DNA of 20,632 bases from RUG13615 sp040307715. Its GTDB lineage: Bacteria; Bacillota; Clostridia; Peptostreptococcales; Anaerovoracaceae. This document shows positions 15,301 through 20,632 of the stretch, in pieces. The notes beneath the pieces are model-generated. The model was given only the letters and a program-made list of their open reading frames with translations. It made no database searches and was not told the origin of the DNA. The number at the start of each line of letters is the position of its first letter. The first letter of the stretch is position 1. The stretch is from contig JAWRJC010000112.1 of assembly GCA_040307715.1 (NCBI GenBank), positions 1 through 20,632 of the forward strand. Reading direction: 5' to 3'. The position numbers and the translations under genes were made by a program.

Positions 15301-16519
15301 ACAATTCGTAACGGAGTTGTTAACGATCACTCCATCGATTGAGGTGATTGGGCACTATACAAGGGCGCACGATCGTATTGCAGTGAGATGTAAAGAGTGT
15401 GGCAAAGAATGGACGCCACTGGCATATCAGCTCACCGCTGGGCGTGGTTGCCCTCATTGTAGTGCAGTAAGAGCTGCAAATCATAGATCTGGGACAAGGC
15501 GAAGAAAAGGTCTGCAAGAATTCATTGACGAAATGAAAGCAATTGATTCGACAATTGAAGTGGTTGGAGAATACAAGAATAACAAGACACCCATAAGATG
15601 TCATTGTCTTCGATGCGGTACGAATTGGGCGGCCGTTCCAAATTCTTTATTGAATGGTCATGGTTGCCCCCGATGTGCCAAGTCCGGAACAAGTTTCATG
15701 GAGCAGTTTATCTTATTGTGTTTCCGAAGAGCGCTAGGAGAAGAGAATGTTCTCTCAAGAGATAAGACCACTATAGGCATGGAGCTGGATATATTAATAC
15801 CTGCTAAGCAAGCTGCTTTCGAACCCGGGAATTGGTTTCTTCATAAAAGGTGGATAAAGAGGGATACATTAAAGCGCCAAAAGTGTGCTGAAAAAGGTAT
15901 TCGGCTTATCACAATTTATGACAATTATCCCTCGGATAACAAGGCCCCTTTTGAGTATGACTGTATAACGTATTCAAAGGACTATAACGTTGCTGACCAT
16001 GTTGATATAAGGAAACTGGTAAGTCGGTTATTTAAGATGATCCATGTCAAATATGACTTCTCGGAAGATGACTGGAATGAGATCACTAATGAAGCATATT
16101 TGAATTCTCGTGCGCGTACTCATGAGCAGTTTGTTGAGGAACTATCAAGAATTGCTCCTGATATTATGGCGGTGGGTAAATATGTAAATGCAAACAAACG
16201 GATGCGAGTGCGTTGTAAAGTTTGTGGTTTTGAATGGGATGCGGTTCCAGCCAGCTTATTATCAGGAGACGGTTGCCGAAAATGCGGTACCAAGACGGCA
16301 CACAAGAAGTTTTTAAAGTCCCAGGAAGAATTTGTTTCAGAAGTCAAGCAAGTGAATCCATCAATAGAAATTATCGGTTTGTATAGTGGCCGGCATTCTC
16401 CAGTTGCCGCAAGATGTTTGGTTTGTGGTTATGAATGGACTCCACAAGCGAGCAGCCTTTTACGCGGATCCACCCATAAAGGAGCCAAGACCATGCACAA
16501 GAAATTAGAGGGCAAGTAA
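15284..16519 (+). CDS. Four-zinc-ribbon protein with inserted nuclease domain
   Basis: 411 residues, overlapping the previous gene by 17 bp. Ribbons of a second type (EFvxEl..i.psIEvvGeY, RCkxCGxEW, SLLxGxGCPxC) lie at residues 4-59, 76-131, 279-334 and 345-400. The nuclease-like domain (about 134-275) sits between ribbons 2 and 3 exactly as in the upstream protein: GTSFMEQ (E140), ELDILIP (E167, D169), AFEPGNW (E180), H187 and a KGIRLITIYD strand. The usual acidic residue two places after E180 is Gly, so activity is uncertain. Ribbon 4 keeps C378/C381 but lacks the second CxxC, ending in a His/Lys-rich tail (H398, H405). Family naming as DUF723-like is tentative; the function is unknown. Confidence 0.82.
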   Translation: MAKTHEQFVTELLTITPSIEVIGHYTRAHDRIAVRCKECGKEWTPLAYQLTAGRGCPHCSAVRAANHRSGTRRRKGLQEFIDEMKAIDSTIEVVGEYKNNKTPIRCHCLRCGTNWAAVPNSLLNGHGCPRCAKSGTSFMEQFILLCFRRALGEENVLSRDKTTIGMELDILIPAKQAAFEPGNWFLHKRWIKRDTLKRQKCAEKGIRLITIYDNYPSDNKAPFEYDCITYSKDYNVADHVDIRKLVSRLFKMIHVKYDFSEDDWNEITNEAYLNSRARTHEQFVEELSRIAPDIMAVGKYVNANKRMRVRCKVCGFEWDAVPASLLSGDGCRKCGTKTAHKKFLKSQEEFVSEVKQVNPSIEIIGLYSGRHSPVAARCLVCGYEWTPQASSLLRGSTHKGAKTMHKKLEGK

Positions 16520-16530
16520 TAAGACTAATT

Positions 16531-18066
16531 ATGAAAAAATTAACCACTGAAGAGTTCATAGCGAAAGCAAGAATAGTCCATGGAGACAAATACGATTACT
16601 CCAAAGTGGACTATAAAGGCACGGACAAAAAGGTGATTGTAATATGCCCGATTCACGGGGAGTTCCTAGCGATTCCCCATAATTTCCTTCAAGGGCACAA
16701 TTGCCCTGCTTGTAGTGGTCGGGAACGAGTGACAAGAGAAATCTTTATTTCGAGGTCAGATAAGGTACATGCAAAACGATACGACTATTCCAGGGTCGAT
16801 TATAAAGGGCTAAATGAACCGGTATGTATTCTTTGTCCTATCCACGGTGAATTTTGGCAAAAGCCAGCTGCACATATGAGAGGAAATGGATGCCCCAAGT
16901 GTTTTGGCTCACCTAAATCAACAACAAAAGAATTCATTAAAAAGGCGCGGCAGAAATATGGTAATCGTTATGATTACTCTAAAGTTGACTATCAGGGGAA
17001 TAAGGTGAAAGTATGCATCGTTTGTCCGGAGCATGGAGAATGGTGGGTAACACCTAATAACTTTTTGCGTGGATCCCGGTGCCCTGGTTGCTTTGGTACT
17101 CCTAAATATACCAATGAAGAGTTTATTACAATGGCAAAGGAGGTCCATGGTGAAAAGTATGATTATTCACAAGTTCAGTACGATGGATTAAGCCGTAAGG
17201 TTACAATTGTTTGTCCAATACATGGTCCTTTCACTCGAAGAGCAGCGTCACACTTGAAGGGCGTAGGATGCCCTGAATGCAGCGGACTTGTGCCTGTCAC
17301 GAAAAGTGTTTTTCTGAAGAAGTCCAAGGCTAATCACGCAATTCAGTATGACTATTCGAAGGTGGAGTTTAGTAAAAGCACTGAGAAGGTATGCATCATT
17401 TGCCCTAAGCACGGAGAGTTTTGGCAAAACGTTTATTACCACATGAGGGGCGGCAACTGCCCTAAATGTGCAGGCGGGATGAAGTTGACAACAGAAATAT
17501 TTATAGATCGCGCTAAAGCTGTGCATGGCGAAAAATATGACTATTCAAAGGTAGAGTATAAGAATTACTCGACAAAGGTTTGTATTATTTGCCCTGATCA
17601 TGGTGAGTTCTGGCAGACACCCAACAACCACCTGTTTGGTGCGGGATGCCCGGTCTGCCCCCAAAGTAATCTGGAAGGTGAAGTAAGGCAATTCCTCGAA
17701 AGCCATGGCATTGAGTTTGAGCAAGAGCGCAGCTTCGAATGGCTTCGGTATCAAAAGAAACTGTTCCTTGATTTCTATTTGCCTGAATATAGTATTGCAA
17801 TCGAGTGTCAAGGAGGGCAACACTTTTTCCCGGTAGACATGTATGGCGGAGAGAAGTTCTTTGAAGACACAGTAAAACGCGATGCCATAAAGCGAGATCT
17901 GTGTAAGAAGCATGGTATTCTCCTCCTATATTTCTCAAATGCAAGAGTTGAATACCCGTATCCGGTTATTGAAACTTTCTCTTCACTCTTGGAATCAATT
18001 CAGCAAAGAGCGATGATAGAGGTGCCTAAACAGCTTGATATGTCCCGCTGGATTAACAAGGGTTGA
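16531..18066 (+). CDS. Six-zinc-ribbon array with C-terminal nuclease domain
   Basis: 511 residues, 11 bp after the previous stop; the ribosome site is weak, suggesting coupling or leaderless reinitiation. Six DUF723-like ribbons (tTeeFi.kA..vHg.kYDYSkVdY, CPxHGeF, GCPxC) have anchor Phe at 9, 72, 135, 198, 261 and 324, first ligand Cys at 39, 102, 165, 228, 291 and 354, and last Cys at 61, 124, 187, 250, 313 and 376: an exact 63-residue period without a single indel. Ligands read CxxH...CxxC. Residues about 378-490 form a PD-(D/E)XK-type nuclease: LEGEVRQFLE, LDFYLP (D414), IECQGGQHF (E425, Q427, H431), then KKHGILLLYFS. A strong terminator follows. It is likely a DNA-targeting nuclease; biological role unknown. 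Confidence 0.85.
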   Translation: MKKLTTEEFIAKARIVHGDKYDYSKVDYKGTDKKVIVICPIHGEFLAIPHNFLQGHNCPACSGRERVTREIFISRSDKVHAKRYDYSRVDYKGLNEPVCILCPIHGEFWQKPAAHMRGNGCPKCFGSPKSTTKEFIKKARQKYGNRYDYSKVDYQGNKVKVCIVCPEHGEWWVTPNNFLRGSRCPGCFGTPKYTNEEFITMAKEVHGEKYDYSQVQYDGLSRKVTIVCPIHGPFTRRAASHLKGVGCPECSGLVPVTKSVFLKKSKANHAIQYDYSKVEFSKSTEKVCIICPKHGEFWQNVYYHMRGGNCPKCAGGMKLTTEIFIDRAKAVHGEKYDYSKVEYKNYSTKVCIICPDHGEFWQTPNNHLFGAGCPVCPQSNLEGEVRQFLESHGIEFEQERSFEWLRYQKKLFLDFYLPEYSIAIECQGGQHFFPVDMYGGEKFFEDTVKRDAIKRDLCKKHGILLLYFSNARVEYPYPVIETFSSLLESIQQRAMIEVPKQLDMSRWINKG

Positions 18067-18111
18067 TATAGTATCGATATATGTAAAAACACTCTTAGAA
18101 TGAAAAAATGT

Positions 18112-18143
18112 GCCCCTTTTCACCCCGAAAAGGGGCCTTTTTT
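18112..18143 (+). terminator. Intrinsic terminator of the cargo operon
   Basis: A perfect 10-bp stem (18112-18121 with 18127-18136), loop ACCCC, then C and six T, 45 bases after the last cargo stop codon. Confidence 0.92.
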
Positions 18144-18173
18144 CATGGGTATGATCCCTGCGATTCAGATACG

Positions 18174-18194
18174 AAAAAACGGCCCTGCGGCCGT
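18174..18194 (-). terminator. Minus-strand terminator at the right end of the element
   Basis: Minus strand: ACGGCC, loop GCAG, GGCCGT, then a run of T. It lies 75 bases beyond the CCA end of tRNA-Glu and inside the element, so it may replace the tRNA terminator displaced by the insertion. Confidence 0.7.
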
Positions 18195-18268
18195 CCCTTC
18201 TTACTTCTTGAGTTTGACTATCGTGGCATATCCGCCTCGGTAGAACAAGAAGTTCTTAAATTGTTGTG

Positions 18269-18288
18269 TTGGTACCCGGTAGGGGAGT
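18269..18288. repeat. Right attachment-site repeat (20 bp)
   Basis: Identical to 8344-8363 and part of the intact tRNA-Glu gene (acceptor and T-stem 3' strand). The element joins the chromosome here without destroying the tRNA. Confidence 0.8.
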
Positions 18289-18344
18289 CGAACCCCTGAT
18301 TCAGCCGTGAGAGGGCTGCGTCTTGACCACTTGACCAACCGGGC
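18270..18344 (-). tRNA. tRNA-Glu (anticodon CTC)
   Basis: 75 nt with encoded CCA. The acceptor stem is GCCCGGT with ACCGGGT (G:U at the top), the D-arm contains GGTCAAGTGG, the anticodon stem CAGCC/GGCTG holds loop CTCTCAC with anticodon CTC at 18309-18311, and the T-arm is GGGG-TTCGACT-CCCC. It reads GAG codons. It serves as the integration target of the mobile element, whose insertion keeps the gene intact but removes its original 3' flank. A promoter lies just upstream on the minus strand. Confidence 0.95.
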
Positions 18345-18375
18345 ACGTGTGCCGCTTTCATCAGCGGCAAGATGT

Positions 18376-18404
18376 AGTATACTATGGAATCGTGGCTGTG
18401 TCCA
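18376..18404 (-). promoter_or_regulatory. Promoter of tRNA-Glu
   Basis: Minus strand: TGGACA, 17 bases, TATACT, 31 bases upstream of the tRNA. The leader between them can form a GCCGCT/AGCGGC hairpin at 18350-18367. Confidence 0.8.
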
Positions 18405-18634
18405 CGTTTTTTTCGCATTTTGTAGACTTTTTCTTTCCTGCGTGACAAGGTATGCAGATTGTTTGAATGTTGTCAAATACTACCAGAGTGTGGGTAAAAC
18501 TCTCTCAACAGGCGGTTTCGAAATAGTCTGAAAACTATTAGAATGTGCTCAATAAACTCAATTGGGAGTTGCGCGGCGCCAAGGACAACCAGTGAGTGGA
18601 AGCTTACAGTAAAGATGTTAAAAGGAGAACGAGG
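18405..18634. other. Intergenic region before the dehydrogenase gene
   Basis: No coding sequence is supported. It contains a short inverted repeat AATAGT/ACTATT (18522-18539) abutting TAGAAT (18539-18544), a possible -10 with a poor -35, and AACTC/GAGTT arms near 18556-18570. The dehydrogenase promoter is probably here but is not clear by eye. Confidence 0.4.
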
Positions 18635-19414
18635 ATGAAACCGGAAGTAGAGTTCAAAGAAACCGTACGTTATGATCTGACCGGCCGTGCCGCCCTGATC
18701 ACGGGCGGTGCCAGCGGACTTGGTCTGGCAACTGCACGCAAATTCCTGTCCAGCAACGGCCGTGTTGTGATCGCAGACTACAGCAAGAATGTGCTGGAAG
18801 TCGCCAAGCATCTGGCGGCCCAGTACGGGAAAGGGTATGTATACGGCATCCAGTGCGATGTGACGAATGAAGAGGACATCGAGGCAGCTGTGAATCTTTG
18901 TGTAGATAAATTTGGTGAACTCGATATTCTGGTCGCTTCCGCAGGCATCGGCGGGACGAACAATTCAATTGCGGATGAGACGCTGGAGAACTGGAACAAA
19001 GTCAACCAGGTCGATTATACGGGAGTTATGCTGTCGAACAAGCACGCGATTTCACAGTTCCGCAGACAGGGCAACGGCGGTGCGATCGTCAATCTCGCTT
19101 CCATGTTCGGCCTTGTCGCTGTCCCGTCCAATATTGCTTACTCGGCTGCGAAAGGCGGCGTCGTCAACCTGACAAAAGCTGCCGGCAGTGCGTACGCAGA
19201 CGAGGGGATCCGCGTCAACTGTGTATGCCCCGGTGTCATCAACACCCCGCTGGTCCCGGAGGATCAGAAAGAAATGTACCGCAAACTGCATCCCATGCAC
19301 CGTATCGGTGAAGATTTTGAGGTCGCGGCAATCATTACTTTCCTGGTCAGCGATGACGCAAGATTCATTACCGGTGCGGCGATCCCGGTTGACGGCGGAT
19401 ACACCAGCGTCTGA
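18635..19414 (+). CDS. Short-chain dehydrogenase/reductase (classical SDR)
   Basis: 259 residues from the ATG at 18635, chosen because AAGGAG sits seven bases upstream; an in-frame GTG at 18596 lacks this. Seen: cofactor motif TGGASGLG (23-30), a SAGIGG segment in the NAG position, the catalytic S156 in NLASMFG, Y169 and K173 in the YSAAK motif, and a C-terminal GAAIPVDGGYTSV. This is a FabG-like NAD(P)H oxidoreductase of sugar, polyol or hydroxy-acid type; the substrate cannot be told. It is a single gene between tRNA-Glu and thrC with host-like composition, outside the mobile element. Confidence 0.9.
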   Translation: MKPEVEFKETVRYDLTGRAALITGGASGLGLATARKFLSSNGRVVIADYSKNVLEVAKHLAAQYGKGYVYGIQCDVTNEEDIEAAVNLCVDKFGELDILVASAGIGGTNNSIADETLENWNKVNQVDYTGVMLSNKHAISQFRRQGNGGAIVNLASMFGLVAVPSNIAYSAAKGGVVNLTKAAGSAYADEGIRVNCVCPGVINTPLVPEDQKEMYRKLHPMHRIGEDFEVAAIITFLVSDDARFITGAAIPVDGGYTSV

Positions 19415-19468
19415 TCGTGATATCCGTTTCCGTTCTTCACCCCGGCTTCTGATATGCTTTCGCGAGTC

Positions 19469-19497
19469 TTGAAGCGATTCCGCGCAGATGATAGAAT
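19469..19497 (+). promoter_or_regulatory. Promoter of thrC
   Basis: TTGAAG, 17 bases, TAGAAT, with the predicted start about 55 bases upstream of the thrC ATG. Confidence 0.7.
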
Positions 19498-19525
19498 AAA
19501 CTGAATTAATATTGGAAGCGATTCC
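19471..19525. promoter_or_regulatory. Direct repeat GAAGCGATTCC around the thrC promoter
   Basis: Exact 11-mers at 19471-19481 (inside the -35 and spacer) and 19515-19525 (in the leader), 44 bases apart, about four helical turns. Each has weak dyad symmetry (GAA/TTC). A candidate pair of operator half-sites for an unidentified regulator. Confidence 0.45.
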
Positions 19526-19560
19526 TGTAACGTGAATATTGTGAAGAACGAGGAAAGAAA

Positions 19561-20632
19561 ATGATCCATTATCAGAGTACGAGAGGCAGCAGATACATCA
19601 AGACGTCGGCGCAGGCCATCATCCAAGGCATCGCCGAGGACGGCGGGCTGTACGTCCCCAACGAGATCCCGGCACTGCCGTTCGAGATCAAGGAGATGGT
19701 CGGCAAGCCCTACAAGGATGTCGCGTTCGCGATCCTGCAGGCCTTCTTTGAAGATTTCACCGACGAAGAACTCAAGCGCTGCGTGGACGGCGCGTACGAC
19801 GAGAAGTTCGACACCGAAGAGATCGTCCCGATCGTGAAGGCGGAAGATGCCTACTTCATGGAGCTTTACCACGGCAAGACCGCAGCGTTCAAGGACATGG
19901 CGCTGTCCATCATGCCGTACCTGCTGAAGACGGCCATGAAGAAAGAGAAGGAAGACAAGCGCGTCTGCATCCTGACCGCGACCTCCGGCGATACCGGCAA
20001 AGCGGCGCTCGAAGGATTCGCGGATCTGCCCGGCACCGAGATCATCGTCTTCTACCCGAAAGACGGCGTCAGTGAGGTGCAGCAGCGCCAGATGATCACC
20101 CAGACCGGCAAGAACACGCACGTCTTCGCGATCGAGGGCAACTTCGACGACGCGCAGACCGGCGTGAAGAAGATCTTTGACGACGAGTCGTTCAACGACG
20201 ATCTCCGCGAAGAGGGCTACAAGCTTTCCTCCGCGAACTCCATCAACATCGGCCGTCTCGTCCCGCAGGTCGCATACTACGTCTACGGCTACCTGAAGCT
20301 CATCGAGCGCAAGGTCATCAAAGAGGGCGACGAAATCAACGTCATCGTCCCGACCGGCAACTTCGGCAACATCCTCGCGGCGTACTACGCGGGCGAGATG
20401 GGCATCCCGGTCAAGAAGTACATCTGCGCGAGCAATGAGAACAACGTCCTCACGGATTTCATTGCAACCGGCACCTACAACCTGCACAGAGATTTCCACC
20501 TGACCAGCTCGCCTTCCATGGACATCCTGATCTCCAGCAACCTCGAACGTCTGCTGTATCATCTGTCCGGCGGCAACGGCAAGGAAATCAAAGGGCTCAT
20601 GGAATCGCTCAAGAAGAACGGCAAGTACACCG
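19561..20632 (+). CDS. thrC: Threonine synthase, N-terminal part
   Basis: 357 residues are visible; the gene runs off the window. It converts O-phosphohomoserine to threonine with PLP. Seen: N-terminal YQSTRG and IAEDGGLYVP segments, the PLP lysine K111 in HGKTAAFKDMAL, the TATSGDTGKAALEGF segment, the YPKDGVSEVQQRQM segment, SSANSINIGRLVPQ and the VPTGNFGNILAAYYAG segment, all typical of the longer bacterial ThrC type. GAGGAAAG precedes the ATG. It has its own promoter with a flanking direct repeat. Codon use is strongly GC-rich, typical of a well-expressed host gene, in contrast to the mobile element. Confidence 0.95.
   Translation, partial: MIHYQSTRGSRYIKTSAQAIIQGIAEDGGLYVPNEIPALPFEIKEMVGKPYKDVAFAILQAFFEDFTDEELKRCVDGAYDEKFDTEEIVPIVKAEDAYFMELYHGKTAAFKDMALSIMPYLLKTAMKKEKEDKRVCILTATSGDTGKAALEGFADLPGTEIIVFYPKDGVSEVQQRQMITQTGKNTHVFAIEGNFDDAQTGVKKIFDDESFNDDLREEGYKLSSANSINIGRLVPQVAYYVYGYLKLIERKVIKEGDEINVIVPTGNFGNILAAYYAGEMGIPVKKYICASNENNVLTDFIATGTYNLHRDFHLTSSPSMDILISSNLERLLYHLSGGNGKEIKGLMESLKKNGKYT

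Larger units (their letters stand above)
8344..18288. mobile_element. Integrative mobilizable element in tRNA-Glu, about 9.9 kb
   Basis: It is bounded by a 20-bp direct repeat that equals the 3' end of tRNA-Glu(CTC). The content is a serine recombinase, a MobA/MobL relaxase, a replication-type protein with iteron-like repeats, a small ORF, an XRE regulator and a three-gene zinc-ribbon/nuclease cargo operon. There are no type IV secretion genes, so transfer would need a helper. G+C drops from about 62% in host genes to about 52% in the transfer arm and about 43% in the cargo (sampled lines). The exact crossover point within the repeat is unknown. Confidence 0.8.

Noticed and set aside
16490..16530. 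Frameshift joining the 411- and 511-aa proteins
   Set aside because: The downstream gene starts with its own complete first ribbon, and shifting frame at the end of the upstream gene does not restore a CxxC.
12868..18066. CRISPR-like or other DNA-level tandem repeats in the cargo genes
   Set aside because: The repetition is at protein level; the DNA of the repeats has diverged and no constant repeat with variable spacers is present.
18108..18299. Open frame of 63 codons on the plus strand ending in a YPVGESNP reading
   Set aside because: Its end is the antisense of tRNA-Glu and its start overlaps the cargo terminator; no ribosome site or protein family supports it.

Overview
The window reads as the chromosome of a fairly GC-rich, probably gut-associated Bacillota (Erysipelotrichia- or Clostridia-like; the lineage is inferred from protein flavour only), interrupted by one mobile element. 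Host genes carry strong AGGAG-type ribosome sites and TTGACA/TATAAT-like promoters. A sampled host line (1081-1140) has 37/60 G+C. The element's transfer module is near 52% (9001-9060) and its cargo near 43% (12901-12960).

Left host block, 1-6526 (+): a tight operon of gcvPB (3' end only), serC, a DUF1015 gene, lplA, lpdA and a membrane-anchored beta-lactamase-fold protein, closed by an intrinsic terminator. GcvPB, LplA and LpdA fit together as P-protein subunit, lipoate attachment to the H protein, and L protein of glycine cleavage. SerC ties this to serine metabolism. A convergent operon (8196-6537, minus) encodes an AbrB-type regulator, an ABC ATPase and an ABC-2 permease, behind a near-consensus promoter overlapped by a 25-bp palindrome.

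Mobile element, about 8344-18288 (9.9 kb): a 20-bp direct repeat at both ends is the 3' end of a tRNA-Glu(CTC) gene that is intact on the right side. The left arm (minus) runs small ORF - winged-helix replication-type protein - MobA/MobL relaxase - large serine recombinase. The right arm (plus) starts from a divergent promoter and runs XRE regulator - three large zinc-ribbon-array/nuclease proteins - strong terminator. This is the layout of an integrative mobilizable element with a cargo operon.

The most interesting content is the cargo. Three consecutive proteins (810, 411 and 511 aa) combine 9, 4 and 6 zinc-ribbon repeats with one PD-(D/E)XK/Vsr-like nuclease domain each. In two the nuclease sits between ribbons 2 and 3; in the third it is C-terminal behind six ribbons with an exact 63-residue period. 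I know of no described system with this composition; a defence, homing or element-maintenance role is inference. The replication-type gene also contains iteron-like DNA repeats read in two reading frames, and the same core recurs around the divergent promoters.

Right host block, 18270-20632: tRNA-Glu (minus) with its promoter, a classical short-chain dehydrogenase (+), and the 5' part of thrC (+), whose promoter is flanked by an 11-bp direct repeat.
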